The position numbers and the translations under genes are program-made. Under the pieces are notes generated by a model. That model was not told the DNA's origin and did no database searches. It was given only the letters and a program-made list of their open reading frames with translations. From contig CM044955.1 of NCBI GenBank assembly GCA_024516035.1, positions 46,948,969 through 47,012,968 on the forward strand: a stretch of DNA of 64,000 nucleotides, written 5' to 3'. Origin of the DNA: Bactericera cockerelli (taxonomy: Eukaryota > Arthropoda > Insecta > Hemiptera > Triozidae). Shown in pieces: positions 1 to 10,369 of this stretch. How positions within the stretch are numbered: the stretch's first letter is position 1; the number at the start of each line of letters is the position of its first letter.

Positions 1-1022
1 CCACCGCCTACTGTCACCCCAAGGAGTACGTCCTGGAGGAGAAGACCTACCCGCCTCCTGCGAGCCCCCTCACCGTCATTGAGAAAGCGGAGCTGCTGTC
101 CAAAGACGAATTAGAACTCCTGAAGCCAGAATTCCTGAAAGACTTCCCCAATGGCTACGCCTACACCAAGTGTCTCTGCGAGGCGCTGGTCACGGACTAC
201 ATGGAGGCTGGCATGCCGTGCATGATCCTGAGACCCTCCATCATCATCCCCATCTGGAAGGATCCCCTGCCCGGCTGGACGGATAACATCAACGGCCCCA
301 CAGGACTCCTGATAGGCGCCGGCAAAGGAATCATCCGGACCATGTACTGCGACTACTCCACCTGCGCTGACTTCCTCCCTGTGGACATCCTCATCAACGG
401 CATCCTACTGTCCACCTGGAACTACCTGAGCAACCGCGGCAACATGTTGAAAGTCGTCAACCTCACCGCGAACAAAGATTTCCAGATCACCTGGTACGAT
501 ATCATCGAGATCGGCAAGGACATTGCCCGGAACAAGGTGCCACTCAACAACGTGCTGTGGTACCCGGGTGGCGCCATGACCAACAGTCGCTACTGGTTCC
601 ACTTCACTGCATTCTTCTACCACACCATCCCCTCGTTCATCCTGGACAGTCTACTGTCCCTGGGGGGATACAAGCCGGTGCTCAAGCGTGTGCATGATCG
701 CATTCGGAAGGGTTTCGACATCTTCGAGTACTACACCAAGAACTCCTGGTCCTTCAAGAACGACAACCTGCACTCCCTGGGGGAACTGCTCAATGAGAAG
801 GAGAAGATCCGATACCAGATCTCCCTGTTCGGAGACCTGCCCGAGGCCACGGCGTACCTGGAGATGTGCGCCCACGGGGCCCGCCAGTACCTACTGGGCG
901 AGACCCCAGACACCCTCCCGGGGGCCAGGCGACACATGCACCTCATGTTCTACCTGCACTACATCGCCCAGGCCTTGCTGCTCCTGCTGTTCCTGTGGGT
1001 CCTCAGCAAGGTGTTCCTGTGA
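1..1022 (+). CDS. Fatty acyl-CoA reductase, C-terminal two thirds (5' partial)
   Basis: An open frame runs from base 3 to TGA at 1020-1022 (339 codons) and continues beyond the left edge, so no start is given. Fatty acyl-CoA reductases reduce fatty acyl-CoA to fatty alcohol with NADPH, feeding wax, cuticular lipid or pheromone synthesis, usually at ER or peroxisome membranes. The sequence shows the short-chain dehydrogenase active-site motif YAYTK (about residue 52-56) after FPNG, then RPSII..W.DPLPGW.DN.NGP, the usual substrate-side signature of the family. A C-terminal FAR_C-like region follows (W.FKNDNL.SL...L) and a terminal hydrophobic helix rich in Leu (about 318-335). Insect members are about 500 residues, so roughly 170 residues, including the TGxxGF nucleotide-binding loop, lie outside. 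No intron interrupts this 1-kb stretch, and codon use is GC-rich compared with the AT-rich surroundings. The family is certain; which paralogue is not. Confidence -1.
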   Translation, partial: TAYCHPKEYVLEEKTYPPPASPLTVIEKAELLSKDELELLKPEFLKDFPNGYAYTKCLCEALVTDYMEAGMPCMILRPSIIIPIWKDPLPGWTDNINGPTGLLIGAGKGIIRTMYCDYSTCADFLPVDILINGILLSTWNYLSNRGNMLKVVNLTANKDFQITWYDIIEIGKDIARNKVPLNNVLWYPGGAMTNSRYWFHFTAFFYHTIPSFILDSLLSLGGYKPVLKRVHDRIRKGFDIFEYYTKNSWSFKNDNLHSLGELLNEKEKIRYQISLFGDLPEATAYLEMCAHGARQYLLGETPDTLPGARRHMHLMFYLHYIAQALLLLLFLWVLSKVFL

Positions 1023-2149
1023 ACCCAGAGCAAGCTGTTCCTGTGAACCCAGAGCAAGCTGTTCCTGTGAACCCAGATCAAGCTGTTCCTGTGAACCCAG
1101 AGCAAGCTGTTCCTGTGAACCCAGAGCAAGCTGTTCCTGTGAACCCAGAGCAAGCTGTTCCTGTGAACCCAGAGCAAGCTGTTCCTGTGAACCCAGAGCA
1201 AGCTGTTCCTGTGAACCCAGAGCAAGCTGTTCCTGTGAACTCAGAGCAAGCTGTTCCTGTGAACCCAGAGCAAGCTGTTCCTGTGAACTTAGAGCAAGCT
1301 GTTCCTGTGAACTCACAGCAAGGTGTTCCTGTGAACCCAGAGCAAGCTGTTCCTGTGAACTCAGAGCATGCTGTTCCTGTGAACTCAGAGCAAGCTGTTC
1401 CTGTGAACTCAGAGCAAGCTGTTCCTGTGAACCCAGAACAAGCTGTTCCTGTGAACCCAGAGCAAGCTGTTCCTGTGAACTCAGAGCAAGCTGTTCCTGT
1501 GAACTCAGAGCAAGCTGTTCCTGTGAACCCAGAACAAGCTGTTCCTGTGAACCCTGAGCAAGCTGTTCCTGTGAACCCAGAGCAAGGTGTTCCTGTGAAC
1601 CCAGAGCAAGCTGTTCCTGTGAACCCAGAGCAAGCTGTTCCTGTGAACCCAGAGCAAGCTGTTCCTGTGAACCCAGAGCAAGCTGTTCCTGTGAACTTAG
1701 AGCAAGCTGTTCCTGTGAACTCACAGCAAGGTGTTCCTGTGAACCCAGAGCAAGCTGTTCCTGTGAACTCAGAGCATGCTGTTCCTGTGAACTCAGAGCA
1801 AGCTGTTCCTGTGAACTCAGAGCAAGCTGTTCCTGTGAACTCAGAGCAAGCTGTTCCTGTGAACCCAGAGCAAGCTGTTCCTGTGAACTCAGAGCAAGCT
1901 GTTCCTGTGAACTCAGAGCATGCTGTTCCTGTGAACTCAGAGCAAGCTGTTCCTGTGAACTCAGAGCAAGCTGTTCCTGTGAACTCAGAGCAAGCTGTTC
2001 CTGTGAACCCAGAGCAAGCTGTTCCTGTGAACCCAGAGCAAGCTGTTCCTGTGAACCCAGAGCAAGCTGTTCCTGTGAACCCAGAGCAAGCTGTTCCTGT
2101 GAACCCAGAGCAAGCTGTTACTGTGAACTCAGAGCAAGGTGTTTACTGA
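1021..2149 (+). repeat. 24-bp minisatellite, 47 units, seeded by the FAR stop codon region
   Basis: Units of 24 bp run without an indel from 1021 to 2148, with one extra base in the last unit. Each unit repeats the end of the reductase gene: read in the gene frame it gives TQSKLFL and then TGA, matching the gene's own SKVFL-stop. The gene frame therefore meets a stop every 24 nt, while most other frames stay open, for example as (VNPEQAVP)n. Variant units carry CC/TC/TT at positions 5-6 or GGTG for GCTG. A block of variants starting at 1285 recurs at 1693, a 408-bp (17-unit) higher-order period. It probably lies in the FAR 3' UTR. Confidence -1.
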
Positions 2150-2327
2150 GCTGCGTCCGTATAGATTTATCTCAGTTATCCGCTGCTCGACTGTTTAACA
2201 CTGGGGCGTGGGTTCAAATCTCAGTCTCTACAAGATTCTCCTAATTTTGAGATACTTTTTATAAAATAATAACTGGTACCTAAACTGCCAACATAAAGGG
2301 GCCAATTATAATTAATTTTATCTGAGC

Positions 2328-2333
2328 AATAAA
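2328..2333 (+). terminator. Candidate poly(A) signal for the FAR transcript
   Basis: AATAAA is the first canonical hexamer downstream of the reductase stop and of the minisatellite. Other AATAAA-like words occur further on (about 3407 and 3461) in this AT-rich DNA, so the choice is weak. Confidence -1.
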
Positions 2334-3159
2334 CAGTTCTTATTCACAGAAATTTGCATGAAGTACTACCTATTGAAGAAATTCATACAAAGTTACTTGC
2401 TTCAAGATTTATTTCGTAATATATTTAATCATGATGAGACCAAACCGTTACCGACAAACCGCGGTGAACTTAATAAGGAAAAGAATGTCATTCCAAGATA
2501 AAATTTATTTTGTCATAGAACAAAAAAAAAAAAAAGGAATCGTGACCACCCACAACTGAAAATAATTATTAATCATATTTCGATGATTAAATTTTTTATA
2601 AAAAAACAAACCACAGCAGTTATTTCAATTACCTTCCTAAGTAATAATACATGTATCTGACTTTTAATTGTTTGAATCCAAAAGATAACTACAAATACCT
2701 ATATAGGTCCTATAGTCTAGGGTACCACAAAAGATCAGTTAGCGTTTTATCAGTTTTTACTTATCGGTGGAACATTTATTCTTTGTACATAGATCATTAT
2801 TTAATCTTATTTTCTTATCTGTGGCTAATTGGCTATGTTCTGTACCACGTTGCAGTTGTACCTGAATGTCGTTTGAAAGTAAGTTTCAGCCCAAAGTATA
2901 AGAAAACTATCCAATAGGAACGTAGTGATTGATACATTTAGGGCGGATTTAACAGACGTTTTTGTAAAACCTCTGTGGCGCTAAGTCACGGATTGCGTAC
3001 CTACTGTGTAAGATAGGGAAAAACGACGCTCAGCAATGACTTAAGCAATTGATGTTGTCTAATGTCTATTAATTTCGCCCTTACCCTCATCTGTGTACTT
3101 TCACTCGTTTTACTCCCGATCCATAAATACCTACCGAAGTATTGTTTTTCGGGGTTGAT

Positions 3160-3215
3160 TAATTGTGACATCACTATTGTGATAAACACAAATATGATAA
3201 CTTTTTTTTTAAAGT
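3160..3215 (+). mobile_element. SINE-A 3' tail fragment
   Basis: Contains the conserved tail words GTGACATCAC and ACACAAATATGATAACTTT shared with the full SINE-A copies listed elsewhere; the tRNA-like head is missing. Confidence -1.
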
Positions 3216-4139
3216 GGGCCGGGTTGGCCCGTATAAATTTTTTTGGGTCGCGGTCTTTGGCCGGAGTCTGCGAAATCCTAATGTTACCTTTACATGAGAA
3301 TTTCAATCAAACTCGAATTTCATAAGGGTTGTGTTTTCTGTTAGTTTAAATTTTATATTAGTCAACCTAAGTTTCTAAAGTAAGCTCTCTTATATTCTCT
3401 ATTGTAAATAAACTGTAGGAACTTGATTTATTGAATGCAAAAAGGCATTTTTTGTATGTAAATAAAGAAATAATTTAGCGAGGTTAATGAAACCTGTTTT
3501 GAAAATGCTATCTTTTTATTTCAAGTTCGTAAAGTCTTATAGTAGTGCTATCTTTTTTATTTCAAGTTCGTAAAGTCTCTTTGTGGTATAGTACTATAGC
3601 ATGCATGGTATAGTACTATAGTTCTGCGCTACCAACTAAATTTGTGACATAATAACACAAAGAAAAAGCATTATTACATCGCCATATTTATTATTTATAC
3701 TAGGACTAGTTAGTCTCACTTTTCCAAAATCCTAAGTACACGATCACAAAGGAACTCTATAACCTGGTACCAGGTAAAATATTCTAACCATGTTAGTAAT
3801 TGTAAGCGGCTATATCAACCTGTAGATACCAGGGTCTAGGGTGTAGGGTATAGGCTAGTGTCCTCGTTGTGGCCGCCCACTAATATACAGCTACAAAGCC
3901 CGGCTTGGATATGACCTCTACAGTTGTTGTCAAGGTGAAAATTAAGGGATTGATGCACTATAAGATTAACAAATCCTGTTTCATAATTCGGGCCTAAGGT
4001 TCTTCCTTTAACCGCGCATCCATCTTCAGAGATCCAATCAAGAATTGAATGAGGTGTTCGACCTAACCAAAATGAGGTGTTAGACGAGAGAAGCTATTTT
4101 TTTATTTGGATTTGACGTCGCTTGTAACTGCAAGGTCAA

Positions 4140-4300
4140 TTTGCAATATCACGACGGGGGTGTTACCCTCCCTCCATTCACAGGAAACTCACAAACCTGC
4201 TACCCACATTGACCTCACCCACCCTGGGTTGGGTCGGAATGACCGTGTTCGGTGATCCTACGAAAACCGGTGCATTCAATGCGCCATCGACGCTGGCTAG
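4140..4300. mobile_element. LINE 3'-UTR family fragment
   Basis: Matches stretches at 24955-25080, 25930-26060, 50155-50310 and 62815-62915 (shared words GGGGTTTTACCCTCC-like, CCACATTAACCTCACCCAG, CTGGGT.GG). At 50155-50310 the motif lies just 3' of a minus-strand reverse-transcriptase tail, so it is probably the 3' UTR of that non-LTR element. Confidence -1.
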
Positions 4301-4409
4301 AGAGAGAGTACATTCGCCAACATGCGCGGATATAGCCCTCTTGTACTGGGGGGGCACAACCGCATAATATACCAAACAAGCGGGTTGCACCCGCCGCTTC
4401 GCAAGCCTA

Positions 4410-4410
<1 letters not shown>

Positions 4411-4451
<41 letters not shown>

Positions 4452-4454
4452 ACA
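4411..4454. repeat. (CA)n microsatellite
   Basis: About 18 CA dinucleotides with one TA interruption near the end, inside the 8-bp-TSD transposon. Confidence -1.
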
Positions 4455-4462
4455 AATATTTT

Positions 4463-4880
4463 TCGTGTCACCCATCCATTTCTTGTCCTTTTGGAGCTCA
4501 AGAATGGCTCATCAGAATTTCGCGATCTATATGTCGAATGAAGACTCCAACCCTTGCAAAAACACTCTCGCTTTGAGTTGATAGTTCGTCACGACATATT
4601 TCGAGAAAAAATGTCATTCAGGTCAAAAAACGTAAATACTTTTTGTTTACCCATCCATTCTATGTCCTTTACTCAACGTCGCTCAAGAACGGCTAATCAG
4701 AATTTCGTGATCGATATCTCAAATGAAAACTTGAACCCTTGCTTAAAACTTTCTCTTTTTGAGTTGATACGCCGCCGTGGCGCCGTCACGACAAATTTTG
4801 AGAAAAAAAATGTCATTTTGGTTGAAAAATGTGATTTTTTTGTGTCACCCATACATTTTTTGTCCTTACCCCGTGTAGCT
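4463..4880. repeat. Three diverged tandem units of about 180-195 bp
   Basis: Units begin near 4463, 4642 and 4840 with CCATCCATT..TGTCCTTT-type words and share TCAAGAA.GGCT.ATCAGAATTTCG.GATC and CGACA.ATTT.GAGAAAAAA. Satellite-like and internal to the transposon. Confidence -1.
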
Positions 4881-4984
4881 GAACCCTAGAGATATATTCC
4901 CTGATCCAAATGGACCTATAGGTAAAATTTCAGGTGTCTCGGACAATCTGAGTGGATTTGACAACTTTATTATTTATTTATTTC

Positions 4985-5275
4985 TTTTTGGTCTTAGGAT
5001 TGGGAATTATTTTGGGTCCCGTGCCCCCCTAACTTATTGAGATCTCTTTTTACGGGATTAGTCTTCGAATTGGTAATTATTTTGGGTCTCGTACCCCCCC
5101 AACTTATTGAGATTTTTTTTTTACGGGATTAGTTTTAGAATTGGGAATTATTTTGGGTCCCGTGCCCCCCTAACTTATGGAGATTTTTTTACGGGATTAG
5201 TCTCAGAATATGGAATTATTTTGGGTCCCGTGCCCCCCTAACTTATTGAGATTTTTTTAACGGGATTAGGTATAA
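4985..5275. repeat. Four tandem units of about 63 bp
   Basis: Each unit reads GGGTCCCGTGCCCCCCTAAC, then TTATTGAGAT, a T-run, ACGGGATTAG and an ATTGG.AATTATTTT stretch. Copies start near 5014, 5084, 5156 and 5224. Confidence -1.
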
Positions 5276-5353
5276 TGAAATTTGAGAAACACCGCTTACC
5301 CAAAAAATCTGGGGGGGCACGTGCCCCCCCCTATATCCGCGCATGTTCGCCAA

Positions 5354-6150
5354 CATTAGGTACTTGAAATTTTCTCCTGATTGAACAGATTTCAGGTGAT
5401 CCCTCTCCTCTGTATATCATCTTTGTCATATCAATGTCATTGGGTTCAAAGTACCAACCACAGCCTCAATTTAAATTACCAACTTACATGACATTAGCGT
5501 CTCTTCAAATTCTGTTGTGTCAGAGATATAGGTAAGTAGGACGCCTTACATTACTTGTGTTTACATTACGAACAACGAGACGCTTTGTCTATTGTCACAC
5601 CATGAGTCTGCAAAATTAATGGTTATATTTAATGTCGTACATAATCGGTAATTATCTACAGTACCACTTGTAATCATTGTGTTGAGGTACCTCCGAGACA
5701 GGGATCTTTGTTATTATGCGCGGGTAGGACAGAACAATGAGATTCCATCACGCAGTAGTGCATAATTTTAGCACGTGCATTGCACTCGCATTGTCACAGC
5801 ATGGTACCAGAGTACCTTGTGGACGGGATTTGCACTTAAACAATGTGTCACGTAAAATGCAGCTTCAAATACCGGAACATCAGATGAATCTGACATAATA
5901 TGTGTTTCTTTGTGACACTTTTTCACTTCTTTATCTCCCTATGAGAAATTCAAACAATAGTAAAGTTATTTAGATCGGTTGAACTAAAAGATGATTCTGA
6001 TAGTAGAAGATAGTGTCATTGTGTCACTTCATATTGAAAGCTGTTTCACTAGCACGTTCTAAACGTCACGAAGCTTTTTATATCTCAGTGGAATACGCCC
6101 TCACTTGATTGTCAACATCACTAAAAAGTATGTGGGATTGTAAACAGAGA
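5354..6150. other. Intergenic DNA, nothing recognised
   Basis: No domain-bearing ORF, tRNA-like head or clear terminal repeat was seen. Confidence -1.
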
Positions 6151-6153
6151 ATA

Positions 6154-6557
6154 TTTCGTTACATAATTTCGTTACATAATTTCGTCACATAATTTCGTTA
6201 CATAATTTCGTTACATAATTTCGTTACTTAATTTCGTTACATAATTTTGGTTATGTGCCAGAGCAAAGACATGAAAATGTCAAAAACGCTTGCATACGAG
6301 TCTGCAACCATTGGGATATTTTCATCTTTACTATTCAAGGTCCAAAACCCAACTGACCAAATTTCGTATTGTGCGCATGACACATACCTTCTCTCTTCTC
6401 TCCCTCTACAATTCAATACTTCGCCATTGTGCGCATGACACACACTTTCCCTCTTCTCTCCCTTTACAATTCAATATTTCGTTACATAATTTCGTTACAT
6501 AATTTCGTCACATAATTTTGGTTATGTGCCAGAGCAAAGACATGAAAATGTCAAAAT
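6154..6557. repeat. 13-bp tandem array inside a duplicated block
   Basis: Direct repeats of a TTTCGTTACATAA-type unit (about 7 copies, 6154-6245; about 3 copies, 6475-6516). Each array is followed by the same 42-bp sequence (6243-6284 and 6516-6557), so a block of about 273 bp has been duplicated. A second short direct repeat (GCGCATGACACA) lies between them. Confidence -1.
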
Positions 6558-8325
6558 AATATACATCTACAAAGCTGAGCTTTTACTACTCGTACTTCTG
6601 TATAAGTATAAGTATAAGTAGTGCTTTATTTAGACTGTCAGCGCAAGACAGGTAGTCCCATTATGCCAACAGTGTAGCGTAACGGGCTGTGGCTAGCCTT
6701 CTTGACGGAAAATCTTACCTATTGGTCAGCTGATTCTTTTCAGATTAGCGTCACTTGTAAGCAAAATCTTAAAAACAGAATTGTATCGCAGAATTTTTCG
6801 TTGAAATGGCTAAAAATAATAGACAGTACTAAATTCGCAACCAAAAAAATACGTTCGTTATTTCATTCTAAAATCTTTAGGACATTTTCAAAACATTGTT
6901 GACTTTATTCAAGTAAAATTTCAGGTCTCTATCAAAGTTTTTGAATAGTTGAAAAACAAAAGTGTCCGGTTGATTTTCTGAACACCCTGTATATCAAGCT
7001 GTGGGTACCAGGGTGTAGGGTATAGGCCCAGGGTCTTCGTTGTGGCCAACTGCTAAGAATCAGTCTGTCATGATAACTATGATCAGTGTCAGCCATAGGA
7101 TATCATGGAAACGTAAATCTATGAACGCCAATATTATAATAGATACGCAATGTGCAATACTTTACATAGAACTCGTTAGTTCACCGTCCTGACTCGTTCA
7201 ATAAAATAGAATCTGTACTATCTCTAGATCGGATAGCACCCAAAGCTTGCTAATTAATTTTGAAGGAAAGGTGGCAGAAAATGCTTTGAGAATTAACCTT
7301 GACTGGTGGTTACCTTTCACTGAAGTCTTCTTCTATTTTGCCTTTTTCCAAACTTATTTCTGGTAGGTATTTGTACCAATTATCTTTTCCGCTATACTCA
7401 CTAGACTAGACACTAGAGAATTATGTATTTATGTACTGTATAACGTCAACTACGTCCAGCGGCGTCAAATCCTCGTTATGCTGGCTACACCCAGCCCCAC
7501 CCAGTCTATGTGTGAAGCTAGTTTGTTTTCAAGATATGAAAGTACTATAACTAGCGCCAGCTTCGATGCCAAAATCGAAAGCTGTAAGGTCCTGTTTCTC
7601 ATATGAAAAAAAAAACGAAAAAAACTCAAGTTTTATGAAATAAAGTGTAATCTGTATTTGAAGGAATTTACTTATCATAAAGATCAGTCAGTAAAGAGGG
7701 AGGGGGAGGTTAACATACCCGGGGACAGTTCATTATAAACAACTTAATCTAATAAACACTTCTCATTAATTAAATGGCAATTAAATCATTCTTTCTTTTT
7801 CTTGTTTTCTGAATGGTTTTTCCTGTTTTACAATAAGTACAGCAAACGAAGTGAACACTAATGTATGAAACTATTCTCGAGGAGAATGTATGACACTATC
7901 GCTGCAGACATACTCCAGGAATAATTGATGACAGTTTTCTCTTTAGAGGTATACAGGTACAAACATATCCATCAAGTTACTAAACAGTACCTGCTCTTGA
8001 TAAGTCAACACATTCAGTCATAGGAAATATAAAATACTTAAAACTACAAATCTAAATAATAGTTGCTCCTAAATTACATTAGGAATAAAGTTTATATTAT
8101 ACAAATTTATCAATAGCTGTTGTTGATGAAACTTCAGTATTTTTTCGATTAGCGACTGCTTATCACGAATAATGAAAGTAAAATCACATCAGAATAAACT
8201 ACATGCTCAGATCATTGCTAGATACTCAAGTCTCAAACTAAACAAACATTGAAAAAGTTAAATAAATAGGTAAATAAATATTTCGTCTTCTGCATGGGGG
8301 TGTCTTGTATGATAGATATGTATGC
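6558..8325. other. Convergent intergenic interval and probable hnRNP K 3' UTR side
   Basis: Contains dispersed repeat pieces: 6600-6670 (ends with a CTTTATTTAGACTGTC word shared with 19115-19165), 6995-7060 and 7258-7330 (LINE/SINE 3' end with AAAATGCTTTGAG). The part next to 8325 would be the 3' UTR of the minus-strand hnRNP K gene. No canonical AATAAA was seen on the minus strand close to the stop. Confidence -1.
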
Positions 8326-8350
8326 TTAGGCTCCACCATACTCGTGGACA
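8326..8350 (-). CDS. hnRNPK: hnRNP K-like gene, terminal coding exon (contig A)
   Basis: On the minus strand a TTCTTGTTGTTTCAG acceptor (8351-8365) is followed by 25 coding nt. The first T completes the serine codon left open by the KH3 exon (AG|T). The rest reads VHEYGGA and TAA at 8326-8328, giving the C terminus YLLQQ(S)VHEYGGA. hnRNP K proteins end a few residues after KH3, so both position and phase fit. The exon lies just outside the segment shared with contig B, so only contig A carries the end of the gene. Too short for an ORF search; found by splice phase. Confidence is good but not absolute. Confidence -1.
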
Positions 8351-8456
8351 CTGAAACAACAAGAAGAGAACACTCACATTAGAACATAATTCGTATTAGA
8401 ACATTAGAACAAAATTCCTCATTCATTTGAGTTTGTGACCACACATAATAATAAGA

Positions 8457-8545
8457 CTCTGCGGGTTAGGTGGTAGAAAATGCTTTGAGCATCAACCTCG
8501 CCTGGTGGTTACCTTCCACTAAAGAGTTTTATTATTATTATTATA
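8457..8545 (+). mobile_element. LINE/SINE 3' end with (ATT)n tail
   Basis: Carries the conserved end GGTAGAAAATGCTTTGAGCA, then CCTCGCCTGGTGGTTACCTT and an (ATT)n tail. The same end recurs at 13890-13945, 18722-18785, 37400-37480, 42240-42300 and 60000-60075. Confidence -1.
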
Positions 8546-8715
8546 GAACAGTTATAGTATTACGAACACATATTAAACAATAGATGCATTTCTTATTTTA
8601 TCTATAGGACGATTACAATACACAAAATAAATAAATGTGTTTCCCTTGGTGACAATTTTACCTCTGTAGGGGGAAAATGACCTCTTTATAAGAGAAACTT
8701 TGACATCGTATCGTA

Positions 8716-10096
8716 GGGTGGCGTCATCGTGAACAATGGTAGATAGACAGTGGAGGATTGACTCAGCACTGTCTTTACAAGGAGGCTAGTATTTCACAAG
8801 GGCCCCCAGAACCAAGCCAATGCGGATCTACTCCCTGTTTATAGTCCCCCAGGCAGACTGCTGGTCTCTTCCCTGTTTATAGTCCCCCAGCCAGACATTA
8901 GGTTAAAAAAAAATTCGGTCCCTTAAGTCCTCTTATACGCAGGTTCGACTGTATTGTATTCCACCATTAACATTTAAAATAAATTGAGAGAAGTGACAGA
9001 GCGGGCGGCAGGGATACAGATGTGCAGCGAGGGAGTCAGTTGTCATTCTCATGTCTCAGCACGGAGCCTAGTGATTCATTGTTCATTCGTAAGTAAAAGA
9101 GGAAACAACAAAATCACTAGTCTTCCATGCCGAAAGTCATGCATACGGCTTTCTCCATTCTTCTCATCATCCTGTGAGCGGGTCTGTTGCTGGAGTTAGT
9201 CATCATTGATGAGGATACAAGAACACTAAAGCCGGAGTCCCACTGCCGCAACATTATGAGTGCAACGGAAGAGAATGCCGTTGGCATTAGCACCGCCCTT
9301 GATCAAGTTTTGTTTTCTTAATTTTAATATCTATGTATGTATATATTCTATGTCATTATTTTGTAAATAAAACTTGATCCAACTTGTTTAATAATATGTT
9401 GCGAAAGGTTCTGTCCCGAATTTTAAATGGGAAGTGTTGCGAAGTCAGTGGGGTTCGATCTCATTTGATCCTCCACTGACTAAAGTGAAAGTGAAGCCTG
9501 AAACGTTGCGCAACAAAATGTTGCACTCAGTGGGGTTCCAGCATAATACAGATTAAAAATCCCAGCTTAATACAGGGTTGGGTGGAAGAGATTGTCAAAG
9601 GCAATAACCCCGCCCTTTAGTTAGGACATAATATATTATGTATAGTATAGTATATTTATTTATTTTTTCTTTATTTTTTTCTTCTATTATATTATATTTC
9701 AATTTGTAATTATTTATGTTGTATATAATATGTCCTATTAATTAAGTGTAAATAAAAAAATAAAAAAGTTACTGTACATTGAAAAGAAAATTTACTATAT
9801 TAGTAGTCAGAAACTAATATTACTTGCCAAGACTAAGAGCCGAATTATAACATCTGTTTTATATTTACAATAAATAAAAACATTGAATTGAATAATATTG
9901 TCTTAAGTGTTAAGGGCCCCCAGAACCAAGCCAATGCTGGTCTACTAACTGTTTATAGTCCCCCAGCCAGACTACTGATCTACACCCTGTTTGTAGTCCC
10001 CCATCCAATTTTTAGCCTCTCTTGTAAAGACAGTGGTAGAAATTCCTGAGTCATTCCTCCACTGTTTGGCTACCATCGTTCACGATGACGACACCC
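8716..10096. mobile_element. Candidate TIR element in the last hnRNP K intron
   Basis: About 190 bp at 8716-8905 is inverted at 9905-10096 (ends GGGTGGCGTCATCG and CGATGACGACACCC). It is bounded by TA on both sides (8714-8715, 10097-10098). Both arms include the 38-bp TATAGTCCCCCAG minisatellite. The interior has two LINE-type 3' ends (about 9270-9385 and 9565-9765). No transposase was recognised. The other arm carries the same structure at about 45246-46857. Confidence -1.
9565..9765 (+). mobile_element. LINE-derived 3' end
   Basis: GGTGGAAGAGATTG...GGCAATAACCCCGCCC, then AT-rich sequence ending in TGTCCTATTAATTAAGTG and an A-rich tail. Related ends occur at 9270-9385, 20300-20460 (minus), 35735-35880, 45590-45770 (minus), 52755-52905 and 60455-60600. 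Confidence -1.
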
Positions 10097-10141
10097 TATG
10101 ATGATAAGTGTTAAAGTTTGCAAGTCCCCCAGCCGGCTTAC

Positions 10142-10311
10142 CTTTGCTGGAGCAGGTACTGCGCCATCTGGATCTGGCTCGCGGTGCCGGTGATGGTGAT
10201 GATCCGGTCATTGGACCCCAGCAGCGGCTCATCAATGGTGATACCCGCCCCGGAGTCGTTCCGGATCTTGCGGATCCGCTGGCCGGACTTACCAATAATG
10301 GCGCCGGCCAT
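10142..10311 (-). CDS. hnRNPK: hnRNP K-like gene, KH3 second exon (contig A)
   Basis: A 170-nt exon on the minus strand, with TTTCAG upstream and GTAAGC donor at 10136-10141, translating as [20 protein letters not shown]...QMAQYLLQQ. It holds the KH GxxG loop as IIGKSGQRI and the conserved DEPL.GS.DRIITI.GT strands of hnRNP K KH3. KH3 binds C-rich single-stranded RNA or DNA. Phase is 0 at the start (after ..TIPKD) and +2 at the end (AG|T into the terminal exon). Relative to the copy on contig B (45031-45200) at least one difference is silent (CAA/CAG), as expected of alleles. The family call is firm. Confidence -1.
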
Positions 10312-10369
10312 CTGAAACCAACCGGAGAGGGGAGGGGTTGTGGTGAAGGGAAATAATAATAAAGTTACC

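Larger units (their letters stand above)
2150..4312. other. Intergenic AT-rich DNA with repeat fragments
   Basis: No convincing gene. A tRNA-like B-box word (GGGTTCAAATCTC, about 2211-2223) follows the minisatellite and suggests an old SINE head. A SINE-A tail lies at 3160-3215. Two near-identical stretches of about 30 bp recur at 3503-3534 and 3546-3577. The stretch 3795-3900 is shared with 6995-7060 (dispersed repeat with GTGTAGGGTATAGGC). Short ORFs here have no recognisable domain. Confidence -1.
4321..5345. mobile_element. Non-autonomous DNA transposon with 8-bp target duplication
   Basis: Perfect 15-bp terminal inverted repeats CATGCGCGGATATAG lie at both ends, with a G-run and GCAC just inside each. 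The element is flanked by the direct 8-mer TTCGCCAA at 4313-4320 and 5346-5353. Size is 1025 bp and no transposase is visible. The interior is built of tandem blocks (CA microsatellite, three units of about 190 bp, four of about 63 bp). An 8-bp duplication and termini starting CA fit the P or hAT superfamilies; the choice is inference. Confidence -1.

Noticed and set aside
866..2149. A 427-codon frame of VNPEQAVP repeats and further long repeat frames on both strands
   Set aside because: They are by-products of a 24-bp repeat (a multiple of 3) that has stops in the FAR frame but few in the others; no start context or conserved domain.
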